Notes: generated by a model not told the origin, from the letters alone. A stretch of 17,253 nucleotides of DNA from Candidatus Omnitrophota bacterium (GCA_023819545.1 JAMWCA010000014.1:1-17253); one strand, 5' to 3'; numbered from the stretch's first letter, positions 5,448 through 13,848 are shown. Numbers and translations are program-made.

Positions 5448-8135
5448 TTATTTACTTGTATATTCAATCTTAAGTTTTTCTTCAACTGCTGCTTGAGCTG
5501 CTGCAAGTTTAGCAACAGGAATTCTATAAGGAGAACAGGAAACATAGTTCATTCCAACTCTATGACAGAACTTTACACTTTCAGGGTCTCCTCCATGTTC
5601 TCCGCATATCCCAACTTCAAGGTTTGGATTTACTTTCTTTCCTTTTTCAATTCCCATTTCAATAAGCTGTCCAACACCTTCTTGGTCAAGTGTCATAAAT
5701 GGGTCATCTTTTAAAATTTTATTTTCAAGATAATAGAATAAAAATTTACCAGCGTCATCTCTACTAAAACCAAGTGTCATCTGTGTAAGGTCATTGGTTC
5801 CAAATGAGAAGAAATCTGCCTCTTTTGCAATTTGGTCAGCAGTTAAAGCAGCACGTGGCACCTCTATCATTGTTCCAACCATATATTTTATTCTAATGCC
5901 ATATTTTTCCATTACTTCTTCAGCAACTTTAACAACTATTTCTTTTTGATGCTTAAATTCTTCAACATTTCCTACAAGAGGTATCATAATTTCAGGGATA
6001 ACTGTTTCTCCTTCTTTTGCAAGTTCACATGCTGCTTCAATTATTGCTCTTGCTTGCATTTCTGTTATTTCAGGATATGTTATACCTAATCTACAACCTC
6101 TATGACCAAGCATAGGATTAAATTCGTGAAGTTGTTCAACTCTTTTAAGGATTTTTTCTTTTTCTTTTATTTTTTCTTCTGGTTCTTTTCTTTCTCTCAT
6201 TAAAGCGATTTCAACCATAAGTTCTTCTCTCTTTGGTAAAAATTCATGTAAAGGTGGGTCAAGAGTTCTTATTATTACAGGATAACCTTTCATTTCTTTG
6301 AATAGACCTTTAAAGTCCTCTTTCTGGAAAGGAAGTAGTTTATCAAGCGCTTTCCTTCTTTCTTCTTCTGTTTCTGCCATAATCATTTCAACAACAATTG
6401 GTAATCTCTCTGGAGCAAAAAACATATGTTCAGTTCTACAAAGTCCTATTCCTTCTGCACCAAATTCTCTTGCTTTTTTTGCATCTCTTGGTATATCTGC
6501 ATTAGCTCTTATTCCAATTTTCCTTATTTCATCTGCCCATTCTATTAATGTTTTAAAATCACCTGTTACTCCTGCTTCTATAGTAGGAACTTTTCCTATC
6601 ATAACATTTCCAGTTCCGCCATCTATTGTAATCCATTCGCCTTCTTTTAATTCAATATCTTTAATTTTCATAATCCCCTTTTCTTCATCTATTGAAATTG
6701 CTCCACATCCAACAACACAGGGTTTTCCCATTCCTCTTGCGACTACTGCAGCATGTGATGTCATCCCTCCTCTACTTGTTAAAATTCCCTTTGCAGTTGC
6801 CATTCCATGAATATCGTCTGGACTTGTTTCTTCTCTTACAAGTATTACTGATTCTGTTTTTCCAAGTTGTTCTGCCTTATCTGCTGTAAAGACAATCTTT
6901 CCACTTGCTGCTCCTGGGGAAGCTGGAAGTCCTTTCGCAACTGGTTCTACCTTTACTTTTGGATCTATTATAGGATGTAATAATTGATCAATTTGAGATG
7001 GTTCAACTCTCATAATTGCTTCTTCTTTTGTAATCAAACCTTCTTTTACCATATCAACGGCAATTTTTACAGCTGCAAGAGGAGTTCTTTTTCCTGTTCT
7101 TGTCTGAAGCATATATAATTTCCCTCTTTCAATTGTAAATTCAAAGTCCTGAACATCTCTATAATGTTTTTCTAACTTATCTGTAATTTCTCTTAGTTGT
7201 TTATATACTTCTGGCATTTCCTTTTCAAGTTCACTAATTGGTTTAGGAGTTCTAATTCCTGCAACTACATCCTCTCCTTGTGCATTTGTTAAATATTCTC
7301 CATAAAACTCTTTCTCTCCTGTTGATGGATTTCTTGTAAAACCAACACCAGTCCCTGAATCATTCCCCATATTTCCAAAAACCATTGTACAGATATTTAC
7401 TGCAGTTCCAAGGTCATCAGGTATTTTATTTAGTTTTCTGTATGTTATTGCTCTTGGATTATTCCATGATTTAAATACAGCATTTATAGCCATCTTTAAC
7501 TGTTGCATTGGAACTTGTGGGAAATCATTTCCAGTTTTTTCTTTATAGATTTTTTTGAATTTTTCAACAATCTCTTTTAAATCTTCTGCTGTAAGTTCTG
7601 AATCATAATTAATACCTTTTTCTTTCTTTTTTTCTTCAATGACTTTTTCAAATTCATTTTTCTCTATTCCCATAACAACATTTCCAAACATCTGAATAAA
7701 TCTTCTATATGCATCGTAGGCAAATCTTTCATTATTAGTGCTTTCAGCAAGACCTTTAACTGCCTCGTCATTTAAACCAAGGTTCAAAATTGTATCCATC
7801 ATACCCGGCATTGAAAATTTTGCTCCAGAACGAACTGAAACTAAAAGTGGATTTTTAGGGTCTCCAAATTTTTTACCTGTTACTTTTTCAAGTTTCTTTA
7901 AGTATTTGTTTAATTCTTGATCAAAATCATCTGGTAATTTTTCATTATTCTTATAATAATATCTGCACATTTCTGTTGTAATTGTAAAACCTGGAGGGAC
8001 AGGAATTCCTGCATTTGTCATTTCGGCAAGACCTGCTCCTTTACCACCAAGTAAATCTTTCATGTCACCTTTCCCTTCTGCTTTACCCTCCCCAAAGAAA
8101 TAGATATACTTTTTCTTTTTACTCTGTTTTGCCAT
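5448..8135 (-). CDS. ppdK: Pyruvate, phosphate dikinase
   Basis: PPDK interconverts pyruvate, ATP and phosphate with phosphoenolpyruvate, AMP and pyrophosphate in the cytoplasm. This 895-aa protein has the full domain order: N-terminal ATP-grasp nucleotide domain (GGKGAGLAEM at 30-39, VSVRSGAKFSMPGMMDT at 99-115), the phosphohistidine domain (TSRGGMTSHAAVVARGMGKP, catalytic H461), and the C-terminal PEP/pyruvate TIM barrel (GIGLCRTEHMF, GTNDLTQMTLGFSRDD, GICGEHGGDP with catalytic Cys near 844). Length and motifs match the bacterial family. The start has a strong ribosome binding site (AAGGAGGAG) and a near-consensus promoter upstream. In anaerobes this enzyme often serves glycolysis with pyrophosphate or gluconeogenesis; the direction here cannot be read from sequence. 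It is probably followed in the same transcript by the NIF3-like and Hyi-like genes. Confidence 0.98.
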   Translation of the reverse strand: MAKQSKKKKYIYFFGEGKAEGKGDMKDLLGGKGAGLAEMTNAGIPVPPGFTITTEMCRYYYKNNEKLPDDFDQELNKYLKKLEKVTGKKFGDPKNPLLVSVRSGAKFSMPGMMDTILNLGLNDEAVKGLAESTNNERFAYDAYRRFIQMFGNVVMGIEKNEFEKVIEEKKKEKGINYDSELTAEDLKEIVEKFKKIYKEKTGNDFPQVPMQQLKMAINAVFKSWNNPRAITYRKLNKIPDDLGTAVNICTMVFGNMGNDSGTGVGFTRNPSTGEKEFYGEYLTNAQGEDVVAGIRTPKPISELEKEMPEVYKQLREITDKLEKHYRDVQDFEFTIERGKLYMLQTRTGKRTPLAAVKIAVDMVKEGLITKEEAIMRVEPSQIDQLLHPIIDPKVKVEPVAKGLPASPGAASGKIVFTADKAEQLGKTESVILVREETSPDDIHGMATAKGILTSRGGMTSHAAVVARGMGKPCVVGCGAISIDEEKGIMKIKDIELKEGEWITIDGGTGNVMIGKVPTIEAGVTGDFKTLIEWADEIRKIGIRANADIPRDAKKAREFGAEGIGLCRTEHMFFAPERLPIVVEMIMAETEEERRKALDKLLPFQKEDFKGLFKEMKGYPVIIRTLDPPLHEFLPKREELMVEIALMRERKEPEEKIKEKEKILKRVEQLHEFNPMLGHRGCRLGITYPEITEMQARAIIEAACELAKEGETVIPEIMIPLVGNVEEFKHQKEIVVKVAEEVMEKYGIRIKYMVGTMIEVPRAALTADQIAKEADFFSFGTNDLTQMTLGFSRDDAGKFLFYYLENKILKDDPFMTLDQEGVGQLIEMGIEKGKKVNPNLEVGICGEHGGDPESVKFCHRVGMNYVSCSPYRIPVAKLAAAQAAVEEKLKIEYTSK

Positions 8136-8168
8136 TTACTCCTCCTTTTTTTGAGTTATGAATTAATG

Positions 8169-8197
8169 ATTATATAATCTTAAATTCTAAAAGTCAA
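8169..8197 (-). promoter_or_regulatory. Sigma70-like promoter of ppdK
   Basis: On the minus strand the -35 box TTGACT (8197-8192) and the -10 box TATAAT (8174-8169) are 17 bp apart. The predicted transcription start is near 8162, leaving about 27 nt of leader with the ribosome binding site AAGGAGGAG. The -10 box lies inside a 12-bp palindrome, GATTATATAATC. This is the closest to consensus of the promoters on this side of the window. Confidence 0.75.
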
Positions 8198-8234
8198 ATT
8201 TATGGGATATAAAGAAAAATGGTCTGAAAAGTTT

Positions 8235-8924
8235 TTATTGTGAGTTTTTTTGACTTTCTTCATAGATCTTTTTTTGTTGTTCGTACATTTTCATCATATC
8301 TTCTTCATACTTTTTCATTCTTTTCTCATACTCTTCTACCATTTCTTTTATTTTCTTTCTCTGATTTCTTTTTTTTATTTCCCATTTAACAATGTATGTC
8401 ATTCGTATAAAAGCAATAATTATAAAAATTATCAAAAAAACCTTTTTTGCTATATCTGTTTCAATTTTATGAACAAGATTACTTGCAAGAACAAGGTAAA
8501 ACCAAACAATGAAAAGATAAATGAACATTCCTATCCATTTACCAAAAAAGGGAATAAGAGATGCTAAAATCCCTACAGGAAAAAGAGGAGAAAGGGAAGC
8601 ATTGCATCTTAAAGAAGTTTCAAAACTTTCTTGCGAACCAAGCATGGTCCAAATAATGTGTAGGATGATTGTTGATATGAAAAAACCTACTAATGAGATT
8701 GGAATAAAGAGAATACATAATATCATATTTATGGCTAAATATTTAGGATGTAAGATAGTAAAAAATAAAATTAAGATTAATTCTCCAATAATTGTCATAA
8801 GAGTAAAATAAAAAATTGGTTCTAAATAGCCGCCTTCTTTTTCAAAATTACTATAAAGTTCAGTAGGTGCAGTAAAAAATTTTTTCGTATCATCAATCAT
8901 CTTTTGCCATCTTATTTTCTCCAT
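8235..8924 (-). CDS. YIP1-like multi-pass membrane protein with C-terminal coiled coil
   Basis: This 229-aa protein begins with an amphipathic stretch (TKKFFTAPTELYSNFEKEGGYLEPIFYF) typical of bacterial YIP1-domain proteins, followed by about five hydrophobic segments between residues 35 and 173. From about residue 175 to the end it is highly charged (KKRNQRKKIKEMVEEYEKRM and onward), rich in Lys, Glu, Tyr and Met, and likely a cytoplasmic coiled coil. Bacterial YIP1 proteins have no firm function. The start has the ribosome binding site AAGGAG and a readable promoter upstream. It is separated from ppdK by 99 nt with a second promoter, so it is probably its own unit. Coding status is certain; the family call rests on pattern. 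Confidence 0.75.
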   Translation of the reverse strand: MEKIRWQKMIDDTKKFFTAPTELYSNFEKEGGYLEPIFYFTLMTIIGELILILFFTILHPKYLAINMILCILFIPISLVGFFISTIILHIIWTMLGSQESFETSLRCNASLSPLFPVGILASLIPFFGKWIGMFIYLFIVWFYLVLASNLVHKIETDIAKKVFLIIFIIIAFIRMTYIVKWEIKKRNQRKKIKEMVEEYEKRMKKYEEDMMKMYEQQKKIYEESQKNSQ

Positions 8925-8962
8925 AATACACTCCTTTTTTCTATAACAACTTTTTGTAAAAC

Positions 8963-8973
8963 TTTATCATAAA
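8963..8973. promoter_or_regulatory. Small palindrome TTTATCATAAA at the predicted transcription start of the YIP1-like gene
   Basis: This 5-1-5 palindrome lies where transcription from the promoter at 8980-9007 should begin, a common place for a repressor site. The same 11-mer occurs at 3798-3808 upstream of the DUF362 operon, and a one-base variant forms part of the palindrome at 3732-3748. In DNA this AT-rich the match may be chance. Confidence 0.3.
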
Positions 8974-8979
8974 ATTCAT

Positions 8980-9007
8980 ATTATACTTATATCTGCTACT
9001 TTTTCAA
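8980..9007 (-). promoter_or_regulatory. Candidate promoter of the YIP1-like gene
   Basis: The minus strand carries TTGAAA (9007-9002) and TATAAT (8985-8980) separated by 16 bp. Predicted start of transcription is near 8973, giving a leader of about 50 nt before the ATG at 8924. The -10 box is perfect and the -35 box matches four of six bases. Confidence 0.6.
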
Positions 9008-9122
9008 GAATATTTAACTGCTACCTATCTTTCTTAAATTCTTAAAAAGAGATTATTTTTGACTTTCTTATTAAAACTTTGAAATAAAAATTTGTTTTTA
9101 AGTCAATTTGAAGTGATTTTTT

Positions 9123-10169
9123 TTACACTTTTAGAATTTTTTTCTTTTTATATGACTCATATGCTTTTTCAGTCACTTTGAGAATATGTAATGCATTTTT
9201 CCAGTTGTTTATTTCTGGCTCTTTTCCTTTTAAAATACAATCTGCAAAATACTCTGTTTCACCTGTGTATGGATTTATTTTTTCAAATTCAATTTCTTTA
9301 AATTCTCTAATAACATCTTTACTTTGTGCCGCATCATATCCAGTTTCACCAAGACCAAAAATACCTTCCATTTTTCCTCCAACACTTTGCCCTATTGTGC
9401 CCTCTGTTAAAATTGCACCCTTACTTCCATATATTTCCAATCTTGTTTTACTCGCTTGATCAGGAATACAGAAGAAACAATCAATAGTTGCATGAGTCCC
9501 TTTTGAAAGTTCAATTAATGTTGTTGAAGAATCTTCTACTTTATATTTATGAACTTGTGTATTTATAATTGCTGAAATATATTTGATTTTATCGTTTGTA
9601 AAATATTCAATCAGGTCGTATAAATGAGTTGCCATATCTATTAAACTACCTCCTCCACCTTTACTTGGAATTTGTCTCCAAGCATCTTTAATTGGTGGAT
9701 ACCAACAGGAAAGTTGAGCTCTTATATAGACGATTTTTCCAAGGACTCCTTTTTCAATTAATTCTCTTATTTTTTTATGTGCTCCATGAAATTTCATCAT
9801 ATAACCTTCCTGAAGAAAAACACCATTTCTTTTGCACACTTTTACTGCTTCTTCACCTTCCTTCAAATTTTTACATAAAGGTTTTTCACAAAGTATATGT
9901 TTCCCATTTTCTGCAGCCATTTTTATATGTTTTAAATGAAGATATACAGGAGTTGCTATATAGACAGCATCAATTTCAGAGTCCCTAACTAAATCTATTT
10001 CTTTTTCATAATATTTTGGAATATTAAATTTTTGAGCAATTTCTTTTGCATTTACAACATCCATTACTGCAACAACTTCAAGATTTTTTGCCTGTAGCAT
10101 CCCTGGAATTGTTCTTCTTGTTGCTATCCCTCCTGCACCGATAACTCCGAATTTTACTTTCTTTTCCAT
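9123..10169 (-). CDS. Gfo/Idh/MocA family NAD(P)-dependent sugar dehydrogenase
   Basis: This 348-aa protein has the two-domain layout of the family. The N-terminal Rossmann fold shows VIGAGGIATRRTIPGM (9-24) with GxGGxA for nucleotide binding, then ATPVYLH (72-78) and the conserved CEKPL (94-98, K96). The C-terminal substrate domain carries GGGGSLIDMATHLYDLIEYF (171-190), where D178 and H182 occupy the usual catalytic positions. Members oxidise or reduce hydroxyls of sugars, aminosugars or inositols. It follows the DegT aminotransferase by 13 nt with the ribosome binding site AAGGAG, so the pair is almost surely one operon; a dehydrogenase making a keto-sugar for the transaminase (or the reverse) is a reasonable inference. 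No signal peptide. Exact substrate unknown. Confidence 0.92.
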   Translation of the reverse strand: MEKKVKFGVIGAGGIATRRTIPGMLQAKNLEVVAVMDVVNAKEIAQKFNIPKYYEKEIDLVRDSEIDAVYIATPVYLHLKHIKMAAENGKHILCEKPLCKNLKEGEEAVKVCKRNGVFLQEGYMMKFHGAHKKIRELIEKGVLGKIVYIRAQLSCWYPPIKDAWRQIPSKGGGGSLIDMATHLYDLIEYFTNDKIKYISAIINTQVHKYKVEDSSTTLIELSKGTHATIDCFFCIPDQASKTRLEIYGSKGAILTEGTIGQSVGGKMEGIFGLGETGYDAAQSKDVIREFKEIEFEKINPYTGETEYFADCILKGKEPEINNWKNALHILKVTEKAYESYKKKKILKV

Positions 10170-10182
10170 TTTAACTCCTTAT

Positions 10183-11442
10183 CTATCTCATATACGCTTT
10201 TGCTACTTTATTAAATGCATCAACACACTTTTCCATATGTTTTATTTCATATACAGGATGGCAGAAGAAACTTAAAGTTCTATCTGATAACCATTTTGCT
10301 TTTTTACATTCAACTTTTGTATAGTCAATTTTCCTTGCATTTGGGTCGTTAAAAGGATAATTTAATCTTCCAAAACCAACTCTTTCTGTATATGCTTTTT
10401 CTTTATACATTTCAGGCCACAAAACTCCATAAACAGGGACTCCTTCTGCTTCAATTGCTGCTAAAAACTGTTTCATAGGAACTTTTAACCTATCTGTATC
10501 AATAACAAAAGGAGCCCACCAAAATGCATTTTTTCTCTCTTCAGTATCAAGTGGTGGATGTAAAACAAGTGGATGGTCTTTAAGTGCATCAATTAAAAAT
10601 CTTCCATTTCTTCTTCTATTTGGTAGATTCCAAGTGTCAAATCTTTCAAGTTCACAAAGTCCTATTAAAGATTGTATTTCAGTCATTCTATAATTAAACC
10701 CAACTCTTCTGTGTATATACATTAATTTTTTTTCCATTTCAAGTAATCTCAATCTTTCTTTAACATCATATCCATGGTCTCTAAAAGACATACACTCCCA
10801 GTATAAGTCCTCATTATTAGTTATCACTGCTCCACCCTCTCCTCCTGTTGTAAAGTGTTTACTCTGACAAAAACTGAAACATCCTACATCTCCAATAGTT
10901 CCAACTTTTTTACCTTTATATTCTCCACCATGTGCTTGTGCGCAATCTTCTATTACATATAAATTATATTTTCTGGCAATTTCAATAATTGGAGCCATAT
11001 TACATATAACTCCATAAAGATGAACAACTAAAATTGCTTTTGTTCTTTCAGTAATTTTGTCTTCTATATCATTTGGGTCAATTGTATGGCTTTCATCTGT
11101 ATCTGCAAAGATAGGTAAAGCACCTGCTTGTAAAATACAGAAAGAAGAGGCAATAAAAGAATAAGAAGGACATATAACTTCATCTCCAGGGCCAATTCCA
11201 AGTGCACTAACTGCTGTGTGTAAAGCACTTGTTCCATTAGTTGTAGTTATACAATACTTTGCACCATTATATTTTGCCCATTCTTTTTCAAATTTTACTC
11301 CTATCTCTCCTGTCCAGTAATTAACTTTTCCTGTTTTAAGTGGTTCTGAAACCATCTGAATTGTTTTTTCTGAAAAAGATGGCCAGGTTGGAAATGGTTC
11401 AGTATTTACTGGCTTTCCACCTTCTATAGCTAATTTTTCCAT
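10183..11442 (-). CDS. DegT/DnrJ/EryC1/StrS family PLP aminotransferase
   Basis: This 419-aa enzyme is a sugar or cyclitol aminotransferase by family. The signature parts are in order: opening LAIEGGKPV (4-12), TTNGTSALH (67-75), GDEVICPSYSF (86-96), HLYG (141-144), VIEDCAQAHGG (163-173, D166 holding the PLP ring nitrogen), SFCQSKHFTTGGEGG (190-204, K195 as the Schiff-base lysine) and GFNYRMTEIQSLIG (248-261). The opening and the loop pattern recall the StrS/AHBA-synthase/scyllo-inosose aminotransferase side of the family, but substrate cannot be told by eye. It is the first gene of a leftward operon with the Gfo/Idh dehydrogenase. The start has the ribosome binding site AGGAGGGGG and a consensus-like promoter overlapping that of the divergent NagB-like gene. 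Confidence 0.94.
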   Translation of the reverse strand: MEKLAIEGGKPVNTEPFPTWPSFSEKTIQMVSEPLKTGKVNYWTGEIGVKFEKEWAKYNGAKYCITTTNGTSALHTAVSALGIGPGDEVICPSYSFIASSFCILQAGALPIFADTDESHTIDPNDIEDKITERTKAILVVHLYGVICNMAPIIEIARKYNLYVIEDCAQAHGGEYKGKKVGTIGDVGCFSFCQSKHFTTGGEGGAVITNNEDLYWECMSFRDHGYDVKERLRLLEMEKKLMYIHRRVGFNYRMTEIQSLIGLCELERFDTWNLPNRRRNGRFLIDALKDHPLVLHPPLDTEERKNAFWWAPFVIDTDRLKVPMKQFLAAIEAEGVPVYGVLWPEMYKEKAYTERVGFGRLNYPFNDPNARKIDYTKVECKKAKWLSDRTLSFFCHPVYEIKHMEKCVDAFNKVAKAYMR

Positions 11443-11458
11443 ACCCCCTCCTTTTTAT

Positions 11459-11487
11459 TTGCTTTTGATTTTTCTATATGCTAATAT
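11459..11487 (+). promoter_or_regulatory. Rightward promoter of the NagB-like gene
   Basis: TTGCTT (11459-11464) and TAATAT (11482-11487) are 17 bp apart on the plus strand. Predicted transcription start is near 11494, about 36 nt before the ATG at 11530. The -10 box overlaps by two bases the -10 box of the leftward DegT promoter. Confidence 0.6.
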
Positions 11488-11514
11488 TGTAAAAAAAAGT
11501 TTATTTGATGTCAA
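11486..11514 (-). promoter_or_regulatory. Leftward promoter of the DegT-Gfo/Idh operon
   Basis: The minus strand reads a perfect TTGACA (11514-11509), a 17-bp spacer containing eight T, and TACAAT (11491-11486). Predicted transcription start is near 11479, about 37 nt before the DegT ATG at 11442. It faces the rightward promoter, and the two -10 boxes share bases 11486-11487, so one polymerase should exclude the other. Confidence 0.7.
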
Positions 11515-11517
11515 AAA

Positions 11518-11525
11518 AAGGAGGT
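11518..11525 (+). promoter_or_regulatory. Ribosome binding site of the NagB-like gene
   Basis: AAGGAGGT lies four bases before the ATG at 11530. It is fully consensus and fixes the start of the NagB-like protein. Confidence 0.85.
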
Positions 11526-11529
11526 ATTT

Positions 11530-12480
11530 ATGAATTTAATAGATACAATTAAAGGTTCTCTCCTTGAAGATTTTTTCCCTAAGGGTTGGGATTTAAAAAA
11601 AATAGATAGATGTTGTTCGTATCCACCAGAAGAAATTACAAAAAGACAACCTTGGTGGAACAAAGATTTCTTTCCAATTCCTTGTGATACGCTTGAAGAA
11701 TTTAATATTAAAATGGGGCATGAGATTGCATATGAAATATGTTCTGCAAAAGAAGAAGGAAGGAATTTAATTTTAATTTTGCCAGTTGGGCCAATGGGGA
11801 TGTATAAATGGACTGTTTATTTTTTAAAAGAGTGGAATATTGATTGTAAGCATGTATGGGGATTTAATATGGATGAATGGAGTGATAAAGATGGAAATAC
11901 ATTATCACCGGATAATCCAGGTGCTTTTCAGAATGCAATGGAAAATGCATTTTATGGACCTCTTGGGAAATTAACAGTTCCTAAAAATCAAAGATTTTTT
12001 GCAACAAAAAAATTATTACCTAAATATCCAGAAAAAATAAATGAATTAAGAGAAAAAGGTGCAAAACTTGTTGTAATATTTGGGATAGGTAGGGTTTTCC
12101 ATATTGCTTTTTGGGAACCACATTTTGCAGAAGAATTCAAATCAGAAGAAGAATGGAAAAAACAACAATATCGGCTTGGAGCAAAATTACATCCATTAAC
12201 AATAGAACAGAATGCAATAACAAGTTTTAAAAGCAGAGCAACTTTAGTTCCATGTTTTGCAAATACAATTGGTCCTGGTATATTCTTAAAAGCAGATAAA
12301 ATTATAGGTGGTGCTGATGGAACACTTGGGAGAGGCATGATGTGGCAGGGAATGAGTTTATGGGTTACTTTAAGATATGGTCCTGATATTTGGGTTCCAA
12401 GTAGTTATATGCCAACTTTACCTGGAAAATTATTCTTTTTAAAAGAACTTACAGGTCCACTAATTCCAGAATGTAATTAA
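11530..12480 (+). CDS. NagB-like (glucosamine-6-phosphate deaminase family) protein with altered active site
   Basis: This 316-aa protein resembles the NagB/6-phosphogluconolactonase fold. LPVGPMGMYKWTVYFL (84-99) matches the phosphate-binding loop usually read as LPTGxTPxGxY, and GFNMDEW (111-117) matches the NMDEY motif with D115 in the place of catalytic D72. The second motif, GxGxDGHIAFNEP in normal deaminases, reads GIGRVFHIAFWEP (185-197): H191 and E196 are kept, but the Asp corresponding to D141 is V189 and the next Gly is Phe. The protein is also longer than NagB (about 266 aa), with an extra C-terminal part ending in PTLPGKLFFLKELTGP. It therefore probably binds a sugar phosphate or aminosugar but need not be a deaminase. 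It is divergent from the DegT-Gfo/Idh operon and likely shares its regulation. Confidence 0.8.
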   Translation: MNLIDTIKGSLLEDFFPKGWDLKKIDRCCSYPPEEITKRQPWWNKDFFPIPCDTLEEFNIKMGHEIAYEICSAKEEGRNLILILPVGPMGMYKWTVYFLKEWNIDCKHVWGFNMDEWSDKDGNTLSPDNPGAFQNAMENAFYGPLGKLTVPKNQRFFATKKLLPKYPEKINELREKGAKLVVIFGIGRVFHIAFWEPHFAEEFKSEEEWKKQQYRLGAKLHPLTIEQNAITSFKSRATLVPCFANTIGPGIFLKADKIIGGADGTLGRGMMWQGMSLWVTLRYGPDIWVPSSYMPTLPGKLFFLKELTGPLIPECN

Positions 12481-12501
12481 GAAAGAGTTATTGACTTAAA
12501 G

Positions 12502-13848
12502 TTATTTTATACTTTTTACTAATTTTAAAATTATCTCTTCAGAATCTTTACCTACTTTACAGGCAAGAGGTAAGGTCTCATAACTTGAATTTATTCCTAT
12601 TGCTTCAGAAATGCGAACATTATCAAAATCTGGATTGATTTCTAAATTTTTTTTATGTTGTAAGAATGCTGACTTTGTTGGAATATAACCTAAATGAAAA
12701 TTTGAATTTTGTGCAATAATTGTATTTTCAAAAGGTAAAATTTCTCTTATTTTTCTCCCAATTTCTGCGAAAATTTCTCCCGGTAATCCTAATATACATA
12801 ATTTTCCCTCTATTGAAAAGCCATTTAAATATAATTTCCATTTTTTTTCTTTCTTTTTTTCCATATTGAGAATTGAAAGGGATATTAAATATTTTAAAGT
12901 ATCCTTTGGAATTTTTGAGGATAAAATTTTTTTTGCCTTTTTAATATCTTTTTCTGTATAAGGATAATGGTTAAGAGTAAAATTTTTAAAGAATGGTTTT
13001 ATAGTATCATATTTTTTAAATTCAATATTTTCTGTTATTTTTTTTATCCCTTCAAAAAGTTTCTCTGCAATTACTTCTTTAAAAATATTTGTTCTTGTTC
13101 TATCATTTGATGGATCTATATGATTTATATCTCCACTTGGACCATTAAGGATTAAAGCATCAGATTCAAACTTATCTTCAATTTTTTTTCTTAAAGCACC
13201 AGGCCAATCAGCAGATATAAAATTTCCTCCTATTGTATCAGGATGTAATGCAAAATTTATTATAAATCCTATATATTTTTTATTTTCTTTGAAAACAACC
13301 GCATATAAGATATCATCAACCTCTCCTATACTTTTTACAATATTTTCTTTCTGAGTGAATGGATTTGTGATAACCCTACCATCTTTCATTAAATATCTTC
13401 TATTAAAAGCAATTCCCTCTACTTTAGTTTTGCCTATTCCTATTTCAACCTCTTTTAAATTTTTATATGCAATTTTTATACTTCCTGCGATGTATAAAGG
13501 TAAAATTTTTAAATAAGAACTATCTACATAAAAATTCTTTGTATATATTGAATTATCTGGTTTTGTTGTTAAAGGTCCTGTATGTGTATGAGTTGCATGA
13601 ATTAAAATATTTTCTGCTTTAATTTTTATTTCTTTTGATACAATTTCTTTTACTTTCTTAACAATTTCTTGGTCAATCCATATTACATCACATGAAACTA
13701 TAGCAAATGTATTTTCCCCATCATCAATAATAAAAGAAACTGCATATAGTGGGTCTAAAATTCCTTCTGCTCTTCTATCAAAGAAATAACCAACAAGCGA
13801 AAATCCAACAGGAGGAGTTATACAGACCTTTCCAAAACCTACTTTCAT
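12502..13848 (-). CDS. Neutral/alkaline ceramidase-like hydrolase, cytoplasmic
   Basis: This 448-aa protein matches the N-terminal catalytic domain of neutral/alkaline non-lysosomal ceramidases: it opens directly with VGFGKVCITPPVG (2-14), has ILIHATHTHTGP (81-92) and NFALHPD (198-204) with the expected zinc histidines, SADWPGALR (212-220) and NGPSGDINH (235-243). True ceramidases split the amide of ceramides and are usually exported and longer. Here there is no signal peptide, and the gene sits in a sugar operon, overlapping the upstream Gfo/Idh gene by 4 nt (ATGA), so an intracellular hydrolase acting on some other amide or conjugate is more likely. The gene ends 21 nt from the end of the converging NagB-like gene. 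Family call is firm; substrate is not known. Confidence 0.87.
   Translation of the reverse strand: MKVGFGKVCITPPVGFSLVGYFFDRRAEGILDPLYAVSFIIDDGENTFAIVSCDVIWIDQEIVKKVKEIVSKEIKIKAENILIHATHTHTGPLTTKPDNSIYTKNFYVDSSYLKILPLYIAGSIKIAYKNLKEVEIGIGKTKVEGIAFNRRYLMKDGRVITNPFTQKENIVKSIGEVDDILYAVVFKENKKYIGFIINFALHPDTIGGNFISADWPGALRKKIEDKFESDALILNGPSGDINHIDPSNDRTRTNIFKEVIAEKLFEGIKKITENIEFKKYDTIKPFFKNFTLNHYPYTEKDIKKAKKILSSKIPKDTLKYLISLSILNMEKKKEKKWKLYLNGFSIEGKLCILGLPGEIFAEIGRKIREILPFENTIIAQNSNFHLGYIPTKSAFLQHKKNLEINPDFDNVRISEAIGINSSYETLPLACKVGKDSEEIILKLVKSIK

Noticed and set aside
6298..6810. A 170-codon plus-strand open frame inside ppdK
   Set aside because: It is antisense to the highly conserved phosphohistidine region of PPDK, has no ribosome binding site of note and no recognisable features; AT-rich codon use readily gives such shadows.
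9059..9106. Inverted repeat TTGACTT / AAGTCAA separated by 34 nt downstream of the Gfo/Idh gene
   Set aside because: The arms are short and far apart, there is no T run at a suitable place, and no matching -10 box makes either arm a promoter.
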